Origin: Pseudomonadota bacterium
Lineage (GTDB): Bacteria > Pseudomonadota > Alphaproteobacteria > Rhizobiales > Devosiaceae
Direction: 5' to 3'
Length of the DNA stretch: 64,000 nt
Assembly (NCBI GenBank): GCA_023393475.1
Contig: JAEWLC010000037.1
Location: 274,676 to 338,675, forward strand
Under the pieces are notes generated by a model. The model did not search any database and was not told the origin of the DNA. It saw nothing but the letters and a program-made list of their open reading frames with translations. Each line of letters opens with the position of its first letter. Positions within the stretch are counted from its first letter, which is position 1. The translations under genes were made by a program, and so were the position numbers. Below, one piece after another: positions 27,363 through 36,200 of this stretch.

Positions 27363-29222
27363 ATGAGTTCACGTACTCGTATCGCCGCACTGCTTCTCGC
27401 AGTCGCGGCCTCGACGTCGCTTGCCTTCGCACAGGGCACTCCGGATAGCGCGGTAACCGGCACCAAGCAGTTCGAGCAGAAGGTGCTGACCGATGGCCTC
27501 GAGGGGCCGTGGGAGATCACCTGGGGTCCCGACGACTGGCTCTGGGTCACCGAGCGCACCGGCGGCAAGATCACCCGCGTCAATCCCGCCGACGGCACCA
27601 AGCAGGTTGCTGTCGACATCGAGGACGTATCCGCCCCGGGCGGACAGGATGGCCTGCTCGGCCTTGCCCTCGATCCCGGCCTGCTCAAGGGCACGGGCAA
27701 CGATTATGTCTACACGTCCTACACCTATGTCGACAAAAGCCTCGGCGGCATTCCCTGGGTGACGGACCCGTTCAGCCCCTATCACGACCTGTGGGTGAAG
27801 ATCGTCCGCTACAGCTACGACGAGGCGACCGGTACGCTGAAGGACCCAGTCGACATCCTCGCCGGCATGCCGGCGAAGAACGACCACAATTCCGGTCGCC
27901 TCAAGTTCGGCCCCGATGCCAAGCTCTACTACACCATCGGCGACGGCGGTAAGGGCCAGCTCGGCAACTGGTGCATCCCCATCGAGGCCCAGCGCCTGCC
28001 CACGGCTGACGAGATCGCCGCCAAGAACTGGATCGCGTACCAGGGCAAGACGTTGAGGCTGAACCTCGACGGCTCGATCCCGGACGACAACCCGGAACTC
28101 GACGGCGTGAAGAGCCACGTCATGACCTACGGCCACCGCAACGCCCAGGGCATCGACTTCGGCCCCGACGGCACGCTCTATGCCTCCGAGCAGGGCCCCA
28201 AGACCGATGACGAGGTGAACGTCCTCGTCGCCGGTGGCAATTACGGCTGGCCACGCGTCGCCGGCTTCAAGGACGACATGGCTTACCAGTATGCCCGCTG
28301 GGACCTTACCACCACGCCGTGCGAACAACTGACCTTCTCGGACATCACCATCGATCCCTCGGTCCCGGTCGAGGACGAGACCGCCTGGGACGGCGAGCAG
28401 CACGATCCGTTGGCGACGCTCTTCACCGTGCCGAACGACTGGAACTTCCAGGATCCGGCCTGCAAGGGCATCGACTTCATCTGCTGGCCGACCGTCGCCG
28501 CCTCGTCGATGCAGGCCTACTTCCCCAAGGCCGGCGAAGGCATCCCCGGCTGGGAGCATTCGCTCCTCGTCACCACGCTGAAGCGCGGCTCCATCTTCCG
28601 GATCCCGCTCAGCGAGGACGGCCAGACCATGGCTGGCCCGATCGAGCGCTACTTCCAGTCCGAGAACCGCCTGCGCGACATGGCGCTCAGCCCCGACATG
28701 AAGACCATGTATGTCGCGACCGACGTCTCGGGCCTCGTCGGCACCATGGACGGCGGTGCCGGCACCACGCTGCAGAACCCGGGCGCCATCCTCGTCTATA
28801 CCTACACCGGCGAAGGTGATGGCGCCGCGGCGACCGCCACCGAGCCGGCCGCCACCGAAGCGGAAGCGGTGCCCTCAGCCGCAGCCACCGGCGAGCCGCC
28901 GGTCTTCACCGCCGAACAGGCGACCCGTGGCAAGGCAGCCTATGACGCCAACTGCGTCTCCTGCCACGGCCCCGACCTGATCAGCGCCAACTACGGCCCG
29001 CCGCTCGCCGGTCCCTACTTCGCCGGCAAGTGGCCTGGCAAGACCGTGGCGGAGCTGTTCGGCAAGGTGCAGACCATGCCTCCGTCGCGGGCCGGCCAGT
29101 TGGGTGACCAGACCTATGCCGACCTGACCGCCTATATCCTGCAGGTGAACGGCGCGGCTCCCGGCGACACCGAACTGCCACCGGACGTGCCGACTCTCGA
29201 AGGCATGGTTATCGCCAAATAG
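27363..29222 (+). CDS. Secreted PQQ-dependent aldose dehydrogenase fused to cytochrome c
   Basis: 619 residues. Signal peptide about 1-23 (ending SLAFAQ). The beta-propeller domain (about 30-485) is of the soluble glucose/aldose sugar dehydrogenase type: catalytic His in NDHNSGRLKFGPD (near 180), TIGDGG, then YGHRNAQGIDFGPDGTLYASEQGP (near 260), residues that hold PQQ and Ca2+. After an Ala/Glu/Thr-rich linker (about 485-515) comes a class I cytochrome c domain with CVSCH (near 537) and the likely axial Met in TMPPSRAG. Electrons from sugar oxidation could pass directly to the fused haem. ATG 27363 gives the signal peptide. No PQQ biosynthesis genes are in the window. Confidence 0.88.
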   Translation: MSSRTRIAALLLAVAASTSLAFAQGTPDSAVTGTKQFEQKVLTDGLEGPWEITWGPDDWLWVTERTGGKITRVNPADGTKQVAVDIEDVSAPGGQDGLLGLALDPGLLKGTGNDYVYTSYTYVDKSLGGIPWVTDPFSPYHDLWVKIVRYSYDEATGTLKDPVDILAGMPAKNDHNSGRLKFGPDAKLYYTIGDGGKGQLGNWCIPIEAQRLPTADEIAAKNWIAYQGKTLRLNLDGSIPDDNPELDGVKSHVMTYGHRNAQGIDFGPDGTLYASEQGPKTDDEVNVLVAGGNYGWPRVAGFKDDMAYQYARWDLTTTPCEQLTFSDITIDPSVPVEDETAWDGEQHDPLATLFTVPNDWNFQDPACKGIDFICWPTVAASSMQAYFPKAGEGIPGWEHSLLVTTLKRGSIFRIPLSEDGQTMAGPIERYFQSENRLRDMALSPDMKTMYVATDVSGLVGTMDGGAGTTLQNPGAILVYTYTGEGDGAAATATEPAATEAEAVPSAAATGEPPVFTAEQATRGKAAYDANCVSCHGPDLISANYGPPLAGPYFAGKWPGKTVAELFGKVQTMPPSRAGQLGDQTYADLTAYILQVNGAAPGDTELPPDVPTLEGMVIAK

Positions 29223-29228
29223 ACACGG

Positions 29229-29258
29229 CTGCGCCGGGGCTCACCTGCCCCGGCGCAG
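29229..29258. terminator. Bidirectional terminator hairpin between convergent genes
   Basis: Perfect 12-bp stem CTGCGCCGGGGC / GCCCCGGCGCAG with a six-base loop, in the 55-base gap between the PQQ dehydrogenase (plus) and the Crp regulator (minus). It lacks a T-run. Confidence 0.65.
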
Positions 29259-29277
29259 AACGCCTCTGCAGTGAAAA

Positions 29278-30033
29278 TCAGGTCCCGACGCGCCTTGTGC
29301 GCGTCTCGTCGTAGCGCTGGGTGAAGTCCATGGCGCCAAGCAGCACTTCATATTCGCGCTCGGCGACCCCGTAGGCGCCATTCGTGAAGCCGCTCAACCC
29401 GTCCCTGTCGGTAATCACCACTACGCCGCGCATCGTGCGGATCAGGCCGCGCGCCTCGAGATCCTGCAGCGCCCGGGTCACCCCTGCCCGCCGCACGGCG
29501 AGCATGACGGCAAGGAACTCGTGCGTGATCTGGAAGGATTCTCCCAGCCGGTCGCCGACCATCAGCAGCCACCGCGCCACCCGTTGCTCGAGCAGCAGCC
29601 GGCCGTTGGCCGAGGCCGTCGACGCCACCTGGATGGCGAACGCCTGCGCGTAGCGCATGAACACCTGTTGCAGCGACCAGCTCGCCCGCATCGCCTCGCG
29701 CAGCACATCCGGCTCGACGCGCACCGCGCTGCCGGCCCCCTGCACGAAGGTGGAGAACGGCGAGTGCTCGGCGCCATGCACGACCGACAGGCCGGTCATT
29801 CCTTCGCGCCCGATCAGGCCGACTTCGATGATGCCGCCATCGACATCGTCGGCGACCACCGAGGCGAAGCCACGCTCGATGAAATACACGGACTCGACAT
29901 CGCGATTGGCGACCTCAAGTGCGTTGTGTGGGGCAAGCTCGACCCACTGCAGGGGCCCGAGCCGGTCGAGATCATAATCCGAAAGCCGCGATAGAAGGGC
30001 GTTTTCGAAGCGGGGAAAGTTTCCAGACAACAT
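29278..30033 (-). CDS. Crp/Fnr-family transcriptional regulator
   Basis: 251 residues. Cyclic-nucleotide-binding-like beta-roll at about 10-130 (VYFIERGFASVVADD, EVGLIGREGMTGL), long dimerisation helix (about 130-160) and winged helix-turn-helix with 'LAVMLAVRRAGVTRALQDLEARGLI' (about 180-205). No N-terminal cysteine cluster, so not an FNR-type oxygen sensor. Start ATG 30033 is preferred because AGGAG lies three bases upstream; frames opening earlier lack an SD. Effector unknown. It is convergent with the PQQ dehydrogenase gene and bordered upstream by about 1.1 kb without genes. Confidence 0.88.
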   Translation of the reverse strand: MLSGNFPRFENALLSRLSDYDLDRLGPLQWVELAPHNALEVANRDVESVYFIERGFASVVADDVDGGIIEVGLIGREGMTGLSVVHGAEHSPFSTFVQGAGSAVRVEPDVLREAMRASWSLQQVFMRYAQAFAIQVASTASANGRLLLEQRVARWLLMVGDRLGESFQITHEFLAVMLAVRRAGVTRALQDLEARGLIRTMRGVVVITDRDGLSGFTNGAYGVAEREYEVLLGAMDFTQRYDETRTRRVGT

Positions 30034-30282
30034 TCGCTCCTGCTGAAGCGGTCCCGCCCTGGTACGGGCGTCAAGCCGCCCTTGGCACGGAACCAACCTG
30101 CATAACCAAGCTCTGTTGAAACTGCCCCCAAGCAGTTCCCTCGCACTTCGGCGTCCACTGGTGGCCCGGACCGACCCCCAACGAAGTGCTGGCAGCTCCT
30201 GCTGCCGTACCCATCACCATGGCGCCACCGTGCGCTTGGTGAAGCAGGGCACAAACACCGCGGCGTCGCCAAGTCCTCGCGG

Positions 30283-30298
30283 TGTACGTTTCCGTACA
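30283..30298. promoter_or_regulatory. Perfect inverted repeat, possible operator
   Basis: TGTACG-TTTC-CGTACA, perfect 6-bp arms, 250 bases upstream of the Crp-family gene start. Form and composition resemble TetR-family operators containing GTACG/CGTAC; no TetR gene is in the window. Confidence 0.4.
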
Positions 30299-30597
30299 GA
30301 GGACCTGTCTTCGCCTCACGGCACATGGGTAAGTTATGATACGCACCGATTCACTGCAAGTGTACATTTTTACCGCCGCCGCATCGATTGACGTTATCGC
30401 ATTGATATGACTGGGATACTTGATATCTCGCCGTCGTTACCAGTTGCCACCGCCGCGGCCGGTCGCAACATCTGTAGCGACGTCGCAGCGGTGCCGGACG
30501 CATGTGTTCGGGTCGGACTGGGTAGTATTCCTGCTCAACGCCGACCCGGTTTCCCAGGGTGAGAAGTAGCGAAACCGTGCAGAGAACGTAGCGACGC

Positions 30598-30633
30598 GAC
30601 CATCCGGGGAGCGGTGTCGCTGCCCGGATGGTC
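30598..30633. repeat. Long imperfect hairpin in gene-free region
   Basis: Outer arms GACCATCCGGG and CCCGGATGGTC are perfect complements (11 bp); the inner AGCG/CGCT pairs close a GTGT loop, with a single G-G mismatch between the two stems, giving a near-continuous 16-bp stem. No T-run follows in either direction. Confidence 0.6.
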
Positions 30634-31142
30634 TATCGCCCGATGGTATGTCCAACCGGAGTTGCGTCGCATCGCCCATGGGTGGCCTTGGGGGCTCGCG
30701 AGACTGCGATGGGGAGCCACCTGGGGGTATGCGCTGCGCCAACCGAACGGAGTCAGGGCCTCACATCAAGACTCCACTCGATGGAGCAACCCTAGGATCA
30801 ACTCTTGACCGATTTCAGAACCAGACAAGTATAGGTCTATTCAACTTGCCGCACCTTCTGTGCGGTAGCGAACTGCACTTCAAAGCACCGATCTGACCTC
30901 AAGGCGCGACTGATCCCCCGCCCGCTGGTCTCAGATACCGGCCGGGGTTGCCGGTTCAGCGATGAGCTTGAAGATCGCAAGAAAATAGCCGCCCGACGAA
31001 TGGTCTGCCGAGCGGCTGTAGTGAGGCCCCTGCACTATCGGGGGCCGCGCCTTCGCGATTGATGAAGACAACTGCGCGCAGTCTTATCGAATTGGCGGCG
31101 AATGCCGGGCGGTTTTGCCCACAATTCGGGACAGCCGCGCTC

Positions 31143-33266
31143 TCAGTCGAGGAACACCTTCACGCTGTCCGAGCGGCCCTCGGCATCCACCACCGACAGC
31201 GTCACGAAGCCCGGTCCCTGCGGCAGCCAGCTCTCCTGCCGCGCGAAGGCCGAACGCCCGATCGGCGCGCCATCGGCGAAGAAGGTGAAAGGCGGCACGC
31301 CGTTCCGCACCTTGACGATCAGCGGCGCCGCCTCGCCCGACTTGATCCCGAGATCGACGTCCACCCCGTCCTCCGGGTAGGCGATCTCGGGCGCCGCATC
31401 GCGCTTCACCTTCTGCTCGTCGGGATGGCGGAAGCGCTTCAGCGGCGCCGGCAGATCGGCATTGGAGGCAAAGATCGTCCCGCGCGGAGCGTCCCGCAGG
31501 GGAACGGTAGTCTTGGCCAGCCGGTCGAAACTCTCGAACAGGATCGGCGCCGCTGCCTGGATGCCGGTGATCCCCAGCACCGCCGAATTGTCCGGCCGCC
31601 CCACCCACACGCCCACCACGGTCTTGCCGTCGAACCCGATGGCCCAGGCATCGCGATAGCCGTAGGACGTTCCGGTCTTGTAGGCGATGCGCCCGACAGA
31701 ACCGTTGAGCGGCGGCGGCACGTCGGCGAGGATGTTGGCCACATACCAAGCCGCGATCGGATCGAGCACCGGCGCGGGCGGCGCGTCTCCGCTCGGCGGC
31801 ACCTTCACCCCGTCCTGCAGCACCACCGGCGAGCCGCCCCGCCCGATTGCCGCATAGATCGAGACGAGGTCGCGCAGCGTCACGCCGACGCCACCAAGGC
31901 CGACCGCGAGGCTCGGCGCCGTATCCACCGGCAGCAGCGGATTGGCATGCGCCCGCTTCATCCGTGCCACCAGCCGCGCCGGCCCGACCGCATCGAGCAC
32001 CACGATGGCGGGAATGTTCAGCGACTCCGTCAGCGCCTGCCGGATCGTCACCGTGCCGCGGTTGAAGCCGTCGAAGTTGACCGGCACATAGCCGTTGAAC
32101 GCCGTCGGCCGGTCCTCGATCAGGCTCTCGGGATGCGCCATGCCGAGCTCGAACGCGAGCCCGTAGATCAGTGGCTTCAGCGTCGAGCCGGGCGAGCGTA
32201 CCGCCTCGGTCATGTCGACATAACCGTCGCTCTCGGCGTTGAACAAGCCGGCCGAACCGACCGAAGCCAGCACATTGCCCGTCGCCTGGTCGGCCACGAC
32301 GATCGCCACCGACAGCCGGTTGCCGAGCTGCGCCGCCTTGTCGGCGCCGAGCTTTTCAAGCGCCGCCTGCAGTTGCCGGTCGATGGTCAGTTCGATCTCG
32401 CGCGCATTCGGCCGCGCCTTCACCGCCGCCTGCGCAAGATGCGCCGCATACATCGGGAAATCACGTCGCGCCTTGGGGATCGGTTCGAGCTTCGAGACCT
32501 CCCCCTCCTCGGTGCTGATCACCCCCTGTGCCACCATCCGGTCGAGCACCCTGTCGCGGGCCGCCAGAGCAGCCTTCGGGTCGCGGTCCGGCCGGCGTGC
32601 TTCCGGCGATTGCGGCAGCGCCACCAAGAGCGCCGATTCCGCCGTCGTCAGCCGCGTCGGCTCCTTGCCGAAATAGGCAAGGCTCGCCGCGCGAACCCCC
32701 TCGATATTGCCGCCATAGGGCGCGAGCGTCAGGTAGAGCGTCAGAATCTCGTCCTTGCTCAGCTCCTGTTCCAGCGCATCGGCATGGACCATCTGCAGGA
32801 TCTTGCCGGCAAGGTTCCGCGTCGGCTGTCGCTGCAACAGCCGCGCCACCTGCATGGTCAGCGTCGAACCGCCCGAAACGATATGCCCTGCCCCGGCATA
32901 CTGCACCGCGGCGCGCAGCATCGAGCTCCATTCGATGCCGCGGTGCCTGGCGAAATTCCTGTCCTCATAGGCCAGCAGCATGTCGATGAAATGCCGGTCC
33001 ACCTCGCCGATGGTCACTGGCAATCGCCAGCGCCCGCCATCGGTGGTGAACGGCCGCAGCAACCGCCCGTCCTTGTCGACCACGGCGGTCGAAACCGGCA
33101 TCAGCGCCACCGCCGGCGCCGACGGCACCTGCTCGCGGATATCTCGAAGTACTGCCGAGCCATAGAGGCCCGCCATCATCCCGCCCCAGGCGATCACGAC
33201 CGCGGCGGCAGCAAGAAGCCCCGGCGCGAGGCGCCGAGGCTTTGGTTTGTGGTCGTTCCCGTTCAC
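31143..33266 (-). CDS. pbpC: Penicillin-binding protein 1C (bifunctional)
   Basis: 707 residues. A single N-terminal membrane anchor (about 15-38), then glycosyltransferase GT51 domain (about 60-230; catalytic Glu E101 in EDRNFARHRG), transpeptidase domain (about 290-540; SxxK S362-K365 in SPGSTLKP, SxN S416-N418, KTGTS at 531-535) and the PBP1C C-terminal beta domain (about 610-707). It polymerises and may crosslink peptidoglycan; in E. coli the pbpC gene is likewise next to the alpha-2-macroglobulin gene yfhM. The start GTG 33266 overlaps the upstream stop (GTGA), so translation is coupled. Confidence 0.93.
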   Translation of the reverse strand: MNGNDHKPKPRRLAPGLLAAAAVVIAWGGMMAGLYGSAVLRDIREQVPSAPAVALMPVSTAVVDKDGRLLRPFTTDGGRWRLPVTIGEVDRHFIDMLLAYEDRNFARHRGIEWSSMLRAAVQYAGAGHIVSGGSTLTMQVARLLQRQPTRNLAGKILQMVHADALEQELSKDEILTLYLTLAPYGGNIEGVRAASLAYFGKEPTRLTTAESALLVALPQSPEARRPDRDPKAALAARDRVLDRMVAQGVISTEEGEVSKLEPIPKARRDFPMYAAHLAQAAVKARPNAREIELTIDRQLQAALEKLGADKAAQLGNRLSVAIVVADQATGNVLASVGSAGLFNAESDGYVDMTEAVRSPGSTLKPLIYGLAFELGMAHPESLIEDRPTAFNGYVPVNFDGFNRGTVTIRQALTESLNIPAIVVLDAVGPARLVARMKRAHANPLLPVDTAPSLAVGLGGVGVTLRDLVSIYAAIGRGGSPVVLQDGVKVPPSGDAPPAPVLDPIAAWYVANILADVPPPLNGSVGRIAYKTGTSYGYRDAWAIGFDGKTVVGVWVGRPDNSAVLGITGIQAAAPILFESFDRLAKTTVPLRDAPRGTIFASNADLPAPLKRFRHPDEQKVKRDAAPEIAYPEDGVDVDLGIKSGEAAPLIVKVRNGVPPFTFFADGAPIGRSAFARQESWLPQGPGFVTLSVVDAEGRSDSVKVFLD

Positions 33267-36200
33267 GGCCCGGTCGCGCCGATCTCGATCGAGCCGGCGT
33301 TGGTGTTGGCGCGCAGCTCGGGACGATACATGTCCTCGACCGTCGCACCCGGCATCACGAACGAGCCCGGCGACACCGCACGCACCAGATAGGCCGTGGT
33401 CACGCTCGACGTCTCCGAGCCGAAGCGGAAGGCGGCGACGAACTGGTCGGTCCGCGATTCCACATGGCTCGGCGTATCCACCGTCAGCCAGCTCAGATCG
33501 GCGACGCCCGAACCCTGCAGCAGGTCGGGGTTCTCGATCTCGAACCCGGCCGGCAGCGGATCGGCGATCACGTACTGCCCCGAGCCGAGCTGGGTCGGCT
33601 GCGCCGTCAGCACCACCACGAACCGGTCGTTCTGCTTCACGTTGCTGAAGTCAGCCACTTCACCGGTCACGGTGTAGTAGTCGCGGCTCAGCGTGAAGCC
33701 GTTCTCGCTCGGCGGCGGCGGCTCGATCGGGATGGCGGTGGTCGTCACCTTCATCTCGGTCGGCGCGTTGCCGTTGTTGGTCACTTCGACGGTGAGACCG
33801 TCGAAATGCTCCTGGTCGAAGCGACGGTACGGAGACCCGGTGAGGGGCTCGCCATCGATCGTGACCGACCCATCCGCGGCCGACTGGCCGAGCGCCGAAG
33901 CGGCCAGCAGCGTCCAGGCATCTTCCTGCGTCGAGGTCCAGCGAGCCCCGTCACGGAGCCTGCCGACCTTGCTCGTCAGCTCCCCGATATCGACGCCCGA
34001 GGGCTTGAACTCGGCGGCCAGCGCCAGCACACCGGCCGTGTCACGGAGCAGACTGCCATAGTCGGTGCGGTACTTCGCCTTGTCCTCGCGGGCGTTGAGG
34101 TCCTCGACCGCCGCCTGGAAGGCCGTGGCCGCACGGGTCCGGTCGCCATAGAGGGCGAGCGCGGCGCCGAGCTGGGCCTTGGCGAGCGGCGAGCCGAAAT
34201 TCGACAGCCGTGCCTCGAGATAGTAGCGCAGGTCGCCGATGGCGGCCCGGCCGGCACGGGCGAGGTCGTAGAGCGCGAACGCCACGTCCTCACCGCCGAG
34301 GCTGAAGTCGGTTGCGTAAGACACCTGGTTACCGAGGTTGTCGAGCGCACGGGTCATCGCCAGCTCCGGCACCTCGTACCCGGCTGCCTTGGCGCGCAGC
34401 AGGAACTCGGTGACGTAGCTGTCGAGCCACAGGTCGGTCGACGAGTACGGATCCCAGAGGCCGAAGCCACCGGACGACGTCTGCTTCGATAGCAGGTTCT
34501 TGATCGCGTCGCGGATTCGCTGGTCGATCTCGGCATCGGTACCGATCCCGACCATCTGCGCCACCTCGTTGAGGTAGAGCAGCGGCAGCGCGCGGCTCGA
34601 AACCTGCTCGGCGCAACCGTACGGATAGCGATCGAGCGACAGCAGAAGGCCCGGCACGTCGAGCCGTGCGATCGGACCGACCGCCAGCGTCACTTCGCCG
34701 GTATGCGGCACCATGCCGTCGAACAGGCTCTTGTCGAGCGTCACCGTCTCCCCGACGCCGAGCGGGATCACCTCGCTCGTCGTCACCGGAGCGCTGGCCG
34801 CGCGAACGCCGAGCGTCAGCTCTTTCACCTGCACGTCGCCATTGGGCGCGGTGACGGTGACCTTGAGCTTCTGGTCACCGATGCCGGTGCCAGTGAGCTT
34901 CAGGTCGAGCCCGGTCCGGTCGCCGACGCCGAGTTCAACCTCGGTCTCGGCCGCATCGGTCGAAAGGCCCTCGCCCGTTTCCAGCGACACCTTGTACGTG
35001 CCCGGCTCGCCCGAGATGTTGTTCACCTCGACCAGCAGCCGCGACGTATCGTTGAGCCGCAGGAAGCGCGGCGGGCTGAGGTTGACCACCACCGGATCGC
35101 GAACGATCACGTCGGCCGAGACATGGCCGACCGCGTTGGCCGACCAGGCCATCACCATCAGCCGCACCGTGCCGTTGAAGTCCGGCATGTCGAAGCTCAC
35201 CGTCGCCGTGCCATCCGGCCCAACTTCGACGATCCCCGAATGCATGGCGACCAGCACCGTCGTTGCCGGCGGCGTGCCAAGGCGCGATGCGCCTTCGTCA
35301 CCGCCCGAGCGCAACGCGCCCGGAGTGCCCTGCATCGGATCGATCAGCTGGCCGTAGAGATCGCGGAACTCGACGCCCAGCTGGCGCTGGCCGAAGAAGT
35401 AGCCATCCGGATCCGGGACCTGGAACTTGGTCAGGTTGAGGATGCCGAGATCGACAGCAGCCACCGCCACATAGGCCTGATCGCCCGGCTTGGCATTGGC
35501 CAGCGTCACCTTCGCCTCGAACGGCTGGCGCGGCGTCGACACTTCCGGCGCCTCGATCGAGACGTCGAACTTCATGTCGCCCGGATCGACATCGGCATAG
35601 GCAAGGCCCAGCGCACGCGCCGGCATCCGCTTCGCCTCGGCGCTGCCGGGGCGATAAAGGATCGCGGTCACATAGGCGCCCGGACCCCAGTCATCGGTCA
35701 CCGTGAGATCGACCGAGGCGCCGCCTTCCGGCACTTCGACCGCCTTCATGTCGATGATGCGGTCGTCGACAACTATCACCAGCGCCGTGCCCGCGAACTG
35801 CGGATCGAGCTTCAGCACAGCCGTCTCGCCGGAGCGATAGGCCTGCTTGTCGAGCGCCACCGACAGTGTGTCCGGCGTGTCGGACCCGACTTCCGGATAG
35901 TAGTAGCCGGCATAGAACTGATAGGTCGTCGACGTGTCCTCGCCTGTCACTTCGAGCCGGTACTGGCCCCAGTCGACAGCGGCGGAAACCTGCACCGGAC
36001 CCGACGCAATCGCATCCACCGTGCCGTTCGCGACCTCGCGGGTCGTCGTCACCCCCTCCCACTTCCAGGTGCCGTTGTCGCGATACCACTGGTAGTTGGT
36101 TTCGACGCGCGACAGGCTCCACTCGAGCCCCGCCTTGTCGACGGCGGTGCCGTCTGGCCCCACCGCGATGATGTCGAATCCGGCCTGGCTGCCCTCTTCG

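Larger units (their letters stand above)
30034..31142. other. 1.1-kb gene-free region with several inverted repeats
   Basis: No frame here has convincing coding character; small frames on both strands have poor composition and no recognisable product. Visible structures: TGTACGTTTCCGTACA at 30283-30298; CGGGTCGG/CCGACCCG arms at 30509 and 30541; a long hairpin at 30598-30633; AGCCGC/GCGGCT arms near 30987 and 31012; GGCCCC/GGGGCC at 31025-31046. It could hold an RNA gene or a decayed locus; I recognise neither. Confidence 0.5.

Noticed and set aside
30437..30742. 101-codon minus-strand frame in the gene-free region
   Set aside because: Arg/Ser/Pro-rich, no SD, no similarity recognised; it spans the large hairpin at 30598-30633, so coding is unlikely.
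30880..31060. Possible 6S RNA, tmRNA, RNase P or SRP RNA gene
   Set aside because: Stems are present, but none of the conserved cores of these RNAs could be found by reading either strand.
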